Shown: positions 16,066-26,995 of the stretch, in pieces
Layout: each line of letters opens with the position of its first letter
How positions within the stretch are numbered: the stretch's first letter is position 1
Assembly: GCA_903873945.1 (NCBI GenBank)
Contig: CAIQQM010000268.1
Span: 1-46,322, forward strand
DNA length: 46,322 nt
Reading direction: 5' to 3'
Source: an uncultured Verrucomicrobiota bacterium
GTDB lineage: Bacteria; Verrucomicrobiota; Verrucomicrobiia; Limisphaerales; UBA8199
Notes under the pieces: generated by a model
Told to the model about the DNA's origin: nothing
The model's input: only the letters and a program-made list of their open reading frames with translations
Database searches by the model: none
Position numbers and translations under genes: made by a program

Positions 16066-17490
16066 ATGGATTACGAACCGGTGATCGGGCTGGAAACACA
16101 CGTCCAGCTCAAGACAAAGTCGAAGATGTGGTGCGGGTGCGCGAATGCGTTCGGCGCTCCGCCCAACACCAATGTTTGCCCGGTGTGCCTCGGCCTTCCG
16201 GGCGTTCTGCCGGTCGCGAACGAGGAAGCGCTCCGCTTGACCGCGCTCACGGGACTTCTGCTCAATTGCACGGTCTCGCGCCACGCAAAGTTCGACCGGA
16301 AGAATTATTTCTATCCGGACATGCCCAAGAACTATCAGATAACTCAGTACGACAAACCATCGACGATGAATGGTTCCGTTGAGTTTGAGTTCGGAGCGGG
16401 CATGGCCCGGGTGCGGATTACGCGGGCGCACCTCGAGGAGGATGTCGGCAAGAATTTTCATTTCGACCGGACTAGCGGGGTGGATTTCAACCGGGCCGGC
16501 GTGCCGCTGATGGAGATCGTGTCCGAGCCGGACCTGACGAGCGCCGACATGGCGTACGAATATCTCAATGCCCTGAAGGACATCCTCGTGTACGGCGGCG
16601 TGAGCGACTGCGACATGGAAAAAGGAATGGTGCGGTGCGATGTCAATGTCAGCGTGCGGCCGCGGGGCCGGAAGGAACTCGGCGCAAAAATCGAGATCAA
16701 GAACATGAACAGCTTCAGCGGCGTGCGTCGGGCGCTGGAGTATGAAATACCGCGGCAGATCGAAACGCTCGAGAAAGGCGGCAAGCTCATCCAATCGACG
16801 CGCCGCTGGGATGACGTGGCTGCGGTTACGGAGGAGATGCGCACGAAGGAACACGCGCATGATTACCGGTATTTCCCGGAGCCGGACCTGATGCCGTTCC
16901 AACCGACCGCCGCGTGGCTGCAGGAAGTCTCGCGCCGGGTCGTGGAGTTGCCGCTCGCGCGCAAGCAGCGGTTCATGCGCGATTACCAGTTGCCCGCCTC
17001 GGACGCGCAGACATTCGTTTGGGACGCGGCGCTGGGCAATTACTTCGAGGGCATCGCGAAGCAGGCGAAGAATCCCAAAGCTGCCGCGAACTGGGTCATC
17101 AACAATCTTCGCGCGAAACTGGCTGAATCAGGCGTGGCGTTGGGGGATCTGAAGTTTCAGCCCGGCGCGATCCTTGAATTGATCGAGTTGGTGGATAGCG
17201 GGAAAATCAGCGGCAAAATCGCCCAGGATGTCTTTGCTGAAACCTTCGCAACGGGCGATGCTCCGGCCAGGATCGTGGAGAAAAAATCTCTGGCCCAGGT
17301 CAGCGACACCGGTGCCATCGAGAAGTTCTGCGAGCAGGCCATCATGGCGAATCCGGGGCCGGCGGCGGATTATCGGGCGGGAAAAATGGCGGCGCTAAAC
17401 TTTCTTAAAGGGCAGGTGATGAAGCTGAGCAAAGGCAAGGCGAACCCGGCGCTCGTTGGCGAGGTTTTGGAACGGAAACTCAAGGGTTGA
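16066..17490 (+). CDS. gatB: Asp-tRNA(Asn)/Glu-tRNA(Gln) amidotransferase subunit B
   Basis: A 474-residue GatB: the kinase-like cradle domain that phosphorylates and then amidates the mischarged tRNA, with a C-terminal helical and YqeY-like tRNA-binding tail. Signature stretches are YEPVIGLETHVQLKTKSKM, CGCANAFGAPPNTNVCPVC, RKNYFYPDMPKNYQI and HLEEDVGKNFH; the tail ends in a typical KGQVMKLSKGKANPALV. ATG 16066 begins MDYEPVIGLE; a GTG at 16060 would add two residues. It works with GatA as a glutaminase-amidase pair, and with GatC encoded elsewhere. Confidence 0.96.
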   Translation: MDYEPVIGLETHVQLKTKSKMWCGCANAFGAPPNTNVCPVCLGLPGVLPVANEEALRLTALTGLLLNCTVSRHAKFDRKNYFYPDMPKNYQITQYDKPSTMNGSVEFEFGAGMARVRITRAHLEEDVGKNFHFDRTSGVDFNRAGVPLMEIVSEPDLTSADMAYEYLNALKDILVYGGVSDCDMEKGMVRCDVNVSVRPRGRKELGAKIEIKNMNSFSGVRRALEYEIPRQIETLEKGGKLIQSTRRWDDVAAVTEEMRTKEHAHDYRYFPEPDLMPFQPTAAWLQEVSRRVVELPLARKQRFMRDYQLPASDAQTFVWDAALGNYFEGIAKQAKNPKAAANWVINNLRAKLAESGVALGDLKFQPGAILELIELVDSGKISGKIAQDVFAETFATGDAPARIVEKKSLAQVSDTGAIEKFCEQAIMANPGPAADYRAGKMAALNFLKGQVMKLSKGKANPALVGEVLERKLKG

Positions 17491-17570
17491 CCGGGGAAGG
17501 TGGCGGGAAGCTTCGGCTGGGGGCGGCGCCCGATTGCTTTTGTCTTTTCACTCCAGCACCTCTTTCTATC

Positions 17571-18974
17571 ATGGCGGCGATGTTTTCGAGAATTCAGTCC
17601 GTTCATTTCACAGGCATTTGTGGCACAGCGATGGCGTCCGTCGCCGCTGCCATGCAGGAGAAAGGGGTCAAAGTCACCGGCTCGGACCAGAACGTCTATC
17701 CCCCAATGTCCACGTTTTTGGCGGATCGGAAAATCGAGGTCATTTCCGGCTATTCGGAGCAAAATGTTGCCGGGAAGCCGGATCTGGTGGTGATCGGCAA
17801 TGCCATCTCCCGCGGAAACCCGGAAGCCGAGTATGCGCTGGACCATAAGCTGCGTTATTGTTCGCTGCCGGAACTGGTGAAGGAATTCTTTATCCGTGGC
17901 AAACGGTCGCTGGTGGTCGCCGGGACGCACGGCAAAACAACGACAACCTCGCTTCTGGCCTGGGTGTTCGAGCACAACGGCCTCAATCCGAGCTTTCTTA
18001 TCGGGGGCATTCCCAACAACCTGGGCCAGGGCGCGCGCTTTACTGACAGCGAATGGTTCATCATCGAAGGTGACGAATACGACACCGCGTTTTTCGATAA
18101 ACGAAGCAAGTTCGTCCATTATCTGCCCGAGGTGGCGGTGGTGAACAACCTGGAGTTCGATCACGCCGACATTTTCGAGAACCTTGAATCAATCAAAACC
18201 TCCTTCAAACATTTCATCCGGCTGATTCCGCGGAACGGCATCCTGTTGGCGAACGGGGATGATCCGGAGCTGGCCTCGTTGCTCAACGTGACGCATTGCC
18301 CGGTAAAACGGTTTGGCCTCGGGGAAGGCAACGCCGTCCAGGCGTTCAATATCCGCTATGGCCCCACCGCGACGGAATTTGAGATCCCCAGCTTCAAGTT
18401 TCACACCAATTTTGTGGGCGAGTTGAATGTGCGGAACGCTCTGGCCGTGGTGGCGTGCGCCAAACATTGCGGCCTGAAAAATCATCAGATCCAATCCGCG
18501 TTCGATACCTTCAAGGGCATCAAGCGGCGGATGGAGGTGCGCGGCATCGCCGGCGGAGTGACTGTGCTGGATGATTTCGGCCACCACCCGACCGCCATTC
18601 GGGAAACCATGCGCGGCTTGCGCATCAAGTATCCCGAGCAAAAAGTGTGGGCCGTTTTCGAGCCCCGCAGCAACACCACCCGGCGCAACGTGTTCCAGCG
18701 TGAGTTGGCGGATGCGTTTGCCCTGGCCGATGCCGTTGTTATCGCTCAAGTGGCGCGGCTGGAATTGCTGCCGCCGGAGGAGCGTTTAGACCCGGAAAGA
18801 CTGATCCAGGACCTGAAAACCGCCGGCAAGGAGGCTGCTTATTTGACCGACGTGGATGCCATCGTCTCACACATCGCGAAACAGGCTCAGGGCGGCGATG
18901 TCGTGGTCGTGTTCAGCAACGGAGGCTTTGGTGGCATACACGGGAAGTTGCTGGATCGGTTGGGACTCCGTTAA
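17571..18974 (+). CDS. mpl: UDP-N-acetylmuramate:L-alanyl-gamma-D-glutamyl-meso-diaminopimelate ligase
   Basis: A Mur ligase of about 467 residues used to recycle the murein tripeptide onto UDP-MurNAc. The N-terminal Rossmann motif HFTGICGTAMAS matches Mpl, whereas MurC has GIGG at this place. The ATP loop is AGTHGKTTTT (residues 117-126), followed by EGDEYDTAFFDKRSKF and LDDFGHHPTAIRET. These features distinguish Mpl from MurC. Start choice is between ATG 17571 and ATG 17580; neither has a convincing ribosome site. It follows gatB by 80 bases on the same strand. The enzyme implies that this organism has meso-DAP peptidoglycan and recycles it. Confidence 0.92.
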   Translation: MAAMFSRIQSVHFTGICGTAMASVAAAMQEKGVKVTGSDQNVYPPMSTFLADRKIEVISGYSEQNVAGKPDLVVIGNAISRGNPEAEYALDHKLRYCSLPELVKEFFIRGKRSLVVAGTHGKTTTTSLLAWVFEHNGLNPSFLIGGIPNNLGQGARFTDSEWFIIEGDEYDTAFFDKRSKFVHYLPEVAVVNNLEFDHADIFENLESIKTSFKHFIRLIPRNGILLANGDDPELASLLNVTHCPVKRFGLGEGNAVQAFNIRYGPTATEFEIPSFKFHTNFVGELNVRNALAVVACAKHCGLKNHQIQSAFDTFKGIKRRMEVRGIAGGVTVLDDFGHHPTAIRETMRGLRIKYPEQKVWAVFEPRSNTTRRNVFQRELADAFALADAVVIAQVARLELLPPEERLDPERLIQDLKTAGKEAAYLTDVDAIVSHIAKQAQGGDVVVVFSNGGFGGIHGKLLDRLGLR

Positions 18975-19077
18975 CCCGGACTCCGAAATGGAATGGTTGC
19001 CACCTGCGCTTTTAGTTAGTGGGGTAGGGCATGCACTCCGTGCGTGCCGTTGCCCGGGTTTGTTGTCTTCATCTATG

Positions 19078-19262
19078 TTTTCAAATCCTTCTTCTAGCGT
19101 CTTTGCGTTAAATTCCTGTTCGAGGTTTGTTTCCCTCCTGTGAAAAATCCGTGTTCAATCCGTGGCTAAAATCCTTTTCCCCATCTGTGAAATCTGTGCA
19201 ATCTGTGGCCAAGATTCCGGGTTCTCTTTTCCCGTCCGTGTTTAATCCGTGGCTGGTATTTG
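19078..19262 (+). repeat. dispersed repeat, family A copy 3
   Basis: This lies in the 432-base gap 18975-19406. It has GCGTCTTTGCGTTAAATTCC, CCTCCTGTGAAA, AATCCGTGTTCAATCCGTGG, then three tandem 9-mers ATCTGTGAA, ATCTGTGCA, ATCTGTGGC (about 19182-19210) and a final TTTAATCCGTGGCTGG. The rest of the gap (19263-19406) shows no clear feature besides the leader of the next gene. Confidence 0.75.
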
Positions 19263-19406
19263 CCCCTCTGACTTAATGCGGGTTCCCCAATTTCGGAATT
19301 CGGATTTATTTGCGTGACAGAGAGTCTATATGTATCACATTGGATCTGTGAGGGACGGTGAACAACTGGTTTCTGCGGCAGTCTAAGCTGTAAAGTAAAC
19401 ATATCT

Positions 19407-21179
19407 ATGCATTTTATGAAAAACACCAAATGGTTGGCAGCGATCGGAGCGATGGTTCTTTCGATGGTTCCCGCCTGCGCTCAAGCGCCGGCAATGGAAG
19501 GTTCTCCTGCGCCGGCACAAGCGTCGGGTGTGAGCGCGGTCCCAACGGATCTTTCTCCGGCCGCTGTCGATGTGGTCAAGCTTGCGGAGGCGGGCATGGG
19601 CGATGATGTTATACTTTCCTATATTCAAAACTCCCAGGCAGCGTTCAATCTCTCGGCCGACGACGTGCTCTACCTCAAGGATCTGGGGCTGTCATCGCAG
19701 GTGATTTCCGCGATGCTCAATCATGACAGTGCGCTGCGCAACAACCAGCAGTCGTATTCTGCCACGGTTGAACCTCCGGCAGCGCCGGCCGCTCCTGAGC
19801 CGGTCGCGCCAGTGCAGCCGGCACCCGCTGCGGCGCCGGTGTATGTCAGCAGTCCCCCGGCCGAAGTCAGTTACTTCTACAACGACCTTTCGCCTTACGG
19901 CACATGGGTGCAATTGGAGGGCTACGGTTGGTGCTGGCAGCCGCGCGCGGTGGTAATAAATTCCGGTTGGCAGCCTTATTGCACGGGCGGCCATTGGACC
20001 TACACAACTGCGGGATGGTATTGGCAGTCCGATTATTCCTGGGGCTGGGCTCCGTTTCACTATGGCCGATGGTGCCTGCACTCGCGTTGCGGCTGGGTGT
20101 GGTTGCCCGACACGGTTTGGGGGCCGGCCTGGGTGACCTGGCGCACGGCTGGAGATTACTGTGGTTGGGCGCCTCTGCCGCCGCATGCCGTCTGGGATGT
20201 AAGGCTCGGCTGGCGGTTCAATGGTGTCAGTGTGGGCGTGGGCTTCGACTTTGGCCTCGGCTCCAGCCAGTTTGCGTTCGTGGCTTTGAACAACTTCACC
20301 GACCACGACCTCGGCCACCGTCGATTGCCGCCAGGCGAAGTGACAAGAATTTACAAGCAGACCACGGTCATCAACAACTACAGCGTAAACAATAATCTCG
20401 TGGTGAACCACGGCATCGCGGTTGACCGTGTCGTGGCGGCTACTCACACGCAGATTCACGAAGCCGCCATTCGCGATTTACCCTCCGGCTCCAGCCGGGG
20501 TGCCCGGACCCAATCCACGGGCGGGGGCGGCTCAATCATATACCGGCCGCGGCTCACGGCGCCAACAAAGCCTGTGACGATGGTGGCCGAAAAAGTGGAT
20601 GCTCAACATCCCGTCGTTCAGCATGCCCCGATTATGCCGAAACCAGCCGCATACAGGACCACGACAACGGGTGGCGAAGGTTCTGCCCGCGCCATGACGC
20701 CGCGAGTGCCGCAAGCCGAGACGCCAAAGGCTTCGTCCAGGCCGATGGGAGAGAAACCCGCCTCAACGCCGCAGAATTATTCGACCCCGAAATCCGATCA
20801 AGCAGCGCAAGGAAAGGTTTCTTCTCCTGCCACAACCCGGATTGCTACGGAGTCAAAACCAGCCGCGCGTTCGATGCCGGCTTATTCTTCAGGAGCTCCT
20901 TCATACCCATTGGGTGCGGCTGGCGGGGCGCAGCCTGCCTCGGCGCAGGATCGTTTTGGGGAACAGAACACGCACATCTACTATCCCAAGACTTATCAGC
21001 AGGCTCCTGCCGCGCATGCATCGCCGCCTGCTAGTCAGCAGGAGGCTCCTGCGCACGTATCACCGCCTGCAAACCAACAGATTCCCACCGCGCACACATC
21101 GCCGCCCGAAAGTGCCCGCCAGACGACGCCTTATTCGTCGCCAGCAAACAGTGATGACACCAGGCAGAAGAAGAATTAA
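19407..21179 (+). CDS. secreted DUF6600-like, Trp/Tyr-rich protein with disordered tail
   Basis: A 590-residue exported protein. After a signal peptide (MKNTKWLAAIGAMVLSMVPACA) comes a short helical module (about residues 48-110, AAVDVVKLAEAGMGDDVILSYI), then a proline/alanine linker. Next is a Trp/Gly-rich block (residues ~155-260) with GWCWQPRA, GGHWTYTTAGWYWQSDY, SWGWAPFHYGRW and CGWVWLPDTVWGPAWV, the pattern of the DUF6600 family. The last ~200 residues are low-complexity Pro/Ser/Thr/Gln with short repeats such as ASPPASQQ. The protein is probably an envelope or extracellular component; its function is unknown. Either ATG 19407 or ATG 19416 may be the start. Repeat clusters flank it on both sides, so it is probably its own transcription unit. 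Confidence 0.8.
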   Translation: MHFMKNTKWLAAIGAMVLSMVPACAQAPAMEGSPAPAQASGVSAVPTDLSPAAVDVVKLAEAGMGDDVILSYIQNSQAAFNLSADDVLYLKDLGLSSQVISAMLNHDSALRNNQQSYSATVEPPAAPAAPEPVAPVQPAPAAAPVYVSSPPAEVSYFYNDLSPYGTWVQLEGYGWCWQPRAVVINSGWQPYCTGGHWTYTTAGWYWQSDYSWGWAPFHYGRWCLHSRCGWVWLPDTVWGPAWVTWRTAGDYCGWAPLPPHAVWDVRLGWRFNGVSVGVGFDFGLGSSQFAFVALNNFTDHDLGHRRLPPGEVTRIYKQTTVINNYSVNNNLVVNHGIAVDRVVAATHTQIHEAAIRDLPSGSSRGARTQSTGGGGSIIYRPRLTAPTKPVTMVAEKVDAQHPVVQHAPIMPKPAAYRTTTTGGEGSARAMTPRVPQAETPKASSRPMGEKPASTPQNYSTPKSDQAAQGKVSSPATTRIATESKPAARSMPAYSSGAPSYPLGAAGGAQPASAQDRFGEQNTHIYYPKTYQQAPAAHASPPASQQEAPAHVSPPANQQIPTAHTSPPESARQTTPYSSPANSDDTRQKKN

Positions 21180-21261
21180 CGGTTGCCCGCCGTTGCCCAT
21201 TGACTGCTCGTTTGCTGAAGAATTAAGTCGCTCTCCGGGAGTGGCGCGTTTGGATGTCCCG

Positions 21262-21291
21262 AGGACTTGGGCTATCATGCCCGGGAGTCCT
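21262..21291 (+). terminator. hairpin after the DUF6600-like gene, possible terminator
   Basis: AGGACT and AGTCCT enclose an inner GGGC/GCCC stem around TATCAT. Shortly after, GTTTTTCC and GGAAAAAC (21305-21321) form a second inverted repeat. The T run follows the first hairpin only after about 13 bases, so a classic terminator is not certain. It lies 80 bases past the stop codon. Confidence 0.35.
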
Positions 21292-21398
21292 TCGGATTCG
21301 TAGGGTTTTTCCAGGAAAAACGCGGTGCCGGGAGTGTCCGCCATTTGTCTCAAAATAATAGTCTGTCCGACGTTTGGCGAATCGGATGGAAAAGCCCG

Positions 21399-22954
<1,556 letters not shown>

Positions 22955-23033
22955 GGCAGGGGACCAGGCTCAAGATTTGGAACCCGGTGCGTTGTGACAT
23001 GCTAAATTTGTTTCCAGTTCAGGATAGAACATC

Positions 23034-24866
23034 ATGTCTTCCGTAAATCCAACTACACTGGAAAGCAGCGACAGCGAGCGGAACGCCAGGCCGCTGCTCC
23101 ACGCGCAGTACATTACCCTCCAAGGTCTCTTGAATCTGGAGCTCGGCGGCTCCCTGACAGACGTTACTGTTGCCTACGAGACCTATGGCCGGCTCAATGC
23201 CGCCCGGGACAATGCTATTCTGGTTTGCCACGCCATTAGCGGCGATTCCCACGTTGCCCGTCACGATGACAAAGATGATCCGGGCTGGTGGGACATCATG
23301 GTGGGGCCGGGCAAGCCGGTCGATACCGGCCGGTTTTTCGCCATTTGCCCCAACCTCCTCGGCGGTTGCCGTGGCACGACGGGCCCTGGGAGCATCAACC
23401 CCGCTACCGGCGTACCTTATGGCCGTGATTTTCCTGCGATTACCGTTGGTGACATGGTCGAAGTCGAACGGCGGCTGCTTGACGCGTTGGGCATCACCAG
23501 GTTGCTTGCGGTGGTCGGCGGATCCTTGGGCGGACATCAGGCGATCACCTGGGCAACCCGCTTCCCCGACCGCGTTCAAGGCGTCATCCCGCTGGCTACC
23601 TCGCCTCGCTTGACCAGCCAGGCCCTGGCCTTTGATGTCGTTGCACGCAATGTTATACGCCGCGACCCCCATTATCACAGCGGCCAGTATTATGGTGAAA
23701 AACGGACGCCGGAAGTCGGCCTCGCCATCGCGCGGATGATTGGCCACATCACCTACTTGTCGCGGGAAGCGATGAAGAAAAAATTCGACGCCGACCGCTT
23801 GCAGCCGCGCAATGTTCCGACTGAGTTCGAAAAGATATTCTCGGTCGGCTCATACCTTGGCCACCAGGGCGATCGGTTCGTCGAGCGGTTCGATGCCAAC
23901 ACCTACATCGTCCTTTCCATGGCGATGGATTTGTTTGATCTCGGCAGCACGCCGGCCCGGCTTGCGGAAATTCTTAAAGGCGCAAGCTGTCGCTGGCTCG
24001 TTGTCAGCTTCACCAGCGACTGGCTGTTCCCACCGGAACAGTCGCGTGACATTGTCAACGCCCTGCTCGCCAATCGCGTCCCTGTCAGTTATTGCAACGT
24101 TCAAAGCGCTTGTGGCCATGACGCCTTCCTCCTGCCGGATGATTTCCCGGTTTATGGAGAAATGGTTCGCGCCTTCCTCGATAACCTGAGCGGGAAACCG
24201 CCGGTCCAGATCGGAGACGAGAACGGGGAGAAGCATGGGCCGACCAGCATTTTTCATCAGCTCCGCCTTGATTATGACCGGATCGTCGAATTGGCCGGCA
24301 CCGGCTCCAGCGTCCTGGACCTTGGCTGCGGCTCCGGCAGTCTGCTGGCGCGGCTCAAACAGCAATTTCACCGGCATCTTGTGGGCGTGGAACTGGACGA
24401 GCGGAAAATCCTGGCCTGTATTCATCGCGGCCTTGATGTGATCCAGGCGGACCTGAACAAGGGCTTGGGTGCTTTTGCCAGTGGGGAGTTCGATTGTGTT
24501 GTGTTGTCGCAAACCCTGCAAGCTGTCGCCGATGTTGAAGGTGTGCTTTCCGAAATGCTTCGCGTCGGCCGCACTTGCATCGTCAGCATTCCGAACTTCG
24601 GCTATCACCGCCTCAGGCGCATGCTCGCGGAAGATGGCCGCGCTCCCAAATCCGGCGGCGTGCTGCGCTACGAATGGTACAACACGCCCAACATAAGGTT
24701 TTTTACCATCGCCGATTTTGAGGATTTTTGCCGCGATAAGAAAATCCGCGTCCACAAGCAGATCGCCCTCGATACCGAGGCGGGCCGGGAAATCTTTGAC
24801 AATCCGAATCTAAATGCGGACCTCGCCATCTTCGTCATCAGCCGTTCTGAGGAAAAAGCGGATTAG
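23034..24866 (+). CDS. metX: homoserine O-acetyltransferase fused to MetW methyltransferase-like protein
   Basis: One 610-residue frame holds two proteins usually made separately. Residues ~20-385 are MetX, an alpha/beta-hydrolase-fold acyltransferase that acetylates homoserine; its triad is Ser164 (VVGGSLGGHQ), Asp329 (SDWLFPPEQ) and His362 (CGHDAFLLP). Residues ~403-605 are MetW, with SAM-type motif VLDLGCGSGSLL (427-438) and the MetW-typical SIPNFGYHRLR and YEWYNTPNIRFFT. MetX and MetW genes are adjacent in many bacteria and are thought to act together. AGGA lies nine bases before the ATG. There is no stop or frame change at the junction. The acyl donor (acetyl rather than succinyl) is inferred from the neighbouring metY. 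Confidence 0.94.
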   Translation: MSSVNPTTLESSDSERNARPLLHAQYITLQGLLNLELGGSLTDVTVAYETYGRLNAARDNAILVCHAISGDSHVARHDDKDDPGWWDIMVGPGKPVDTGRFFAICPNLLGGCRGTTGPGSINPATGVPYGRDFPAITVGDMVEVERRLLDALGITRLLAVVGGSLGGHQAITWATRFPDRVQGVIPLATSPRLTSQALAFDVVARNVIRRDPHYHSGQYYGEKRTPEVGLAIARMIGHITYLSREAMKKKFDADRLQPRNVPTEFEKIFSVGSYLGHQGDRFVERFDANTYIVLSMAMDLFDLGSTPARLAEILKGASCRWLVVSFTSDWLFPPEQSRDIVNALLANRVPVSYCNVQSACGHDAFLLPDDFPVYGEMVRAFLDNLSGKPPVQIGDENGEKHGPTSIFHQLRLDYDRIVELAGTGSSVLDLGCGSGSLLARLKQQFHRHLVGVELDERKILACIHRGLDVIQADLNKGLGAFASGEFDCVVLSQTLQAVADVEGVLSEMLRVGRTCIVSIPNFGYHRLRRMLAEDGRAPKSGGVLRYEWYNTPNIRFFTIADFEDFCRDKKIRVHKQIALDTEAGREIFDNPNLNADLAIFVISRSEEKAD

Positions 24867-24867
24867 C

Positions 24868-25025
24868 ATCCTCAAAATCCGTGTTCAATCTGTGGCTAAG
24901 TCCATTCTTGCGTCTTTGCGTTAATGTCCCTCGTTCGACGTTGAACGTTGGGCGTTGGAAGTTCGAAGTTCGAAGTTCGTCTTTTCCCATCCGTGTTAAA
25001 TCAATGTTTAATCCGTGGCAAAGAT
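24868..25025 (+). repeat. repeat family A copy 5 with family D insert
   Basis: It begins two bases after the metX-metW stop: AATCCGTGTTCAATCTGTGG, then GCGTCTTTGCGTTAATG. A second element follows at 24935-24982 (GTTCGACGTTGAACGTTGGG then three GAAGTTC-type units) before TTTAATCCGTGGC resumes. The family D element recurs inside the TMTC-like gene near 44080. Confidence 0.7.
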
Positions 25026-25194
25026 ACCGAGTCTGTCGCTTTTCCTCTTGCCAATTCTATAAAAACGGAATAATGTATCAACAATTATAGATACACTTTG
25101 CGATGACCGCCCGGAAACAAAGAATAGCCCAGCCATGAACCTGGAAATAACCGGTCCGACTGCCGCAATTCCGTCTGCCCCGTTTCATCCGGAA

Positions 25195-25608
25195 TCTTCG
25201 CGCTCCCCGCGGGAAATTCCCATCCGAAGTTCTGTGAAATCTGTGGCTAAAAATCCCGTTCCCCTTTTCCCATCTGTGGCAAAATCCTCGCATCTTCGCG
25301 CCTTTGCATCTTTACGAGAAGTTCCCGTTCTAATTTCTATGGCCGAAAATCCGTGTTTAATCCGTGGCTGCTTTTTGCCCCACTTCCGCAATCCATTTTT
25401 CCGGCGCGCACCAAAACCAAAAACCAGTGCCAAAAAGTGCAAAAAAGTGTCACGGAACAGGTTCGGGACGTTGTCGGCGCGCGGTTCGGCCTGCAGTTTA
25501 CGAATTCCGCAATCCGCACTCCGCACTCCGCATTCGGCAGGCTGGCATATTTGTAGAATGGCGTTTCCAAAACACATAGAGCTCCATCGGAGCGGCATCT
25601 TTGAACCG
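25195..25608 (+). repeat. repeat family A copy 6, then family B copy
   Basis: Bases 25195-25380 show CTTCGCGCTCCCCGCGGGAA, AAATCTGTGGCTAAAAATCC, CCATCTGTGGCAAAATCC and TTTAATCCGTGGCTG. A run of CCGCACT units follows at 25510-25530, then the family B element at 25538-25608, which matches 21399-21468 at almost every base. The whole gap 24867-26181 holds no gene that I can support. Confidence 0.75.
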
Positions 25609-25717
25609 GAATGAAGACTTACTTGCAGGACTCAACCTGTTATGGCGGGGCCATGGCGGTCAGTCCGCGCCATGGACCGTGCGAGGATATCAACCAACCG
25701 AAAAAACGGCCCAATTT

Positions 25718-26027
25718 GGTCAAGTTTTCGCCCCGCCTCAAACTTTACCGGGTCAAGTTTCAAATCCACCCGTTCGAGACAGGTTCTGTCGCGCAAACAC
25801 CTAATCAAAAGCTACTTACACACTTTCATGCGCGCAAGCCTCACCCGAATTTTTAATTTACGGTAAAGTTTTGGTAAAGTTTTCACCCCATTTTAAAATC
25901 TATCTGGCTAGGTTTAAGACCCACCCGGCCGAGACGGGGCGCGTGTCGTAACTATTTAATCACAAATCACTTACACAAGTTCTTGCCTGTGAATGTTAAC
26001 CAATATTTTTAAATTATGGTCAAATTT
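25718..26027. repeat. diverged tandem duplication, unit about 155 bp, AT-rich
   Basis: Unit 1 (25718-25872) and unit 2 (25873-26027) align from GGTnAAGTTTTCnCCCC through ACCCnnCCGAGAC, ACTTACACA and ATTTTTAAnTTA to a final GGTnAA. The copies differ at many positions, so the duplication is old. Base composition is far richer in A and T than in the flanking genes. No reading frame is conserved between the units. Confidence 0.6.
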
Positions 26028-26181
26028 GCAGCGCACACCCCCTCACTGTATCTAAACGCCACTGGAGTGTTCCGGCGGACCAATCTGGCACGCCGGGTCC
26101 TGGCGGAAAACCCATGAAGGCGGAGAATGTCGCTTTAGTTTTGACCTGAAATCCGCATTTTGTAACCTGCAAGGGACGGAT

Positions 26182-26919
26182 ATGACCACGCCGACAACCC
26201 ACCTCAGCCCTGAAGCCAAAGCCTCCCTGCCCCGGCATATAGCCATTATCATGGACGGGAACGGGCGCTGGGCCAATCAGCGGCATCTGCCGCGCATTGA
26301 GGGTCATCGCGCGGGGGCCGAGTCCGCTCGCACCATCATCCGCGTCGCGGGTGAGTTGGGCGTCAAGTATCTCACCCTCTATGCCTTCTCGGTCGAGAAT
26401 TGGAACCGGCCCAAGGACGAAGTGGATGCGTTGATGAAGTACTTGGTGCACTACCTCAAAACCGAGACGCCGGAACTTAACAAAAACAACGTCCGTCTCG
26501 AAGTCATCGGCCAGATCTATCGCCTGCCCGAGAATGTGCAGGAACACCTCAGGAAATCCGTTGCCACGCTTTCGAAGAACAACGGGTTGACTTTGATCAT
26601 GGCGCTGAGCTATGGCGGCCGCACCGAGATTGTGGATGCTGTCCGCAGCATCGCCGCCAAAGTTAAGGCCCATGAGCTCGATCCGGCGGATATTACGGAA
26701 CAGGTTTTCTCCCAGCACCTTTACACTCGCAACTTCCCTGACCCGGACCTGCTGATCCGCACCAGCGGCGAAATGCGCATCAGTAATTTTCTCCTCTGGC
26801 AGATTTCCTATACCGAACTTGTAGTAACACCGGTGTTGTGGCCCGATTTTCGCCGGCCGCAGTTCTTGGCCGCTCTCGAAGAATACAATCAAAGACACCG
26901 TCGCTTCGGCGGTCTCTGA
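26182..26919 (+). CDS. uppS: isoprenyl transferase (di-trans,poly-cis-undecaprenyl diphosphate synthase)
   Basis: A 245-residue cis-prenyltransferase that extends farnesyl diphosphate with isopentenyl diphosphate to make the undecaprenyl lipid carrier for cell-wall synthesis. The catalytic Asp25 is in AIIMDGNGRWA; GHRAGAESARTII, LTLYAFSVENWNRP and the C-terminal RTSGEMRISNFLLWQISYTEL are all standard. AAGGGACGG lies just before ATG 26182. It is the first gene of the uppS-cdsA-dxr-rseP-ispG block. The upstream gap is repeat-rich and the promoter could not be located. Confidence 0.96.
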   Translation: MTTPTTHLSPEAKASLPRHIAIIMDGNGRWANQRHLPRIEGHRAGAESARTIIRVAGELGVKYLTLYAFSVENWNRPKDEVDALMKYLVHYLKTETPELNKNNVRLEVIGQIYRLPENVQEHLRKSVATLSKNNGLTLIMALSYGGRTEIVDAVRSIAAKVKAHELDPADITEQVFSQHLYTRNFPDPDLLIRTSGEMRISNFLLWQISYTELVVTPVLWPDFRRPQFLAALEEYNQRHRRFGGL

Positions 26920-26995
26920 TTCGAGGATCATGTGCCGTCGTTCGGTCCGCAGATTCGTCTCGACACTTTTTCCCGGACAACTATTTTCTCCCCAC

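Noticed and set aside
22955-23033. Possible SAM riboswitch before metX-metW, or before metY (21611-21652)
   Set aside because: Spaces are too short or filled with repeats; no SAM-aptamer core could be recognised by eye.
25185-25598. Minus-strand frames through the repeats (also at 5307-5561, 13910-14302 and 19166-19429) sharing phrases such as NTDFSQEGNKH and HRWGK
   Set aside because: The shared protein words come from the dispersed DNA repeats and not from a common gene; frames start and stop with the repeats.
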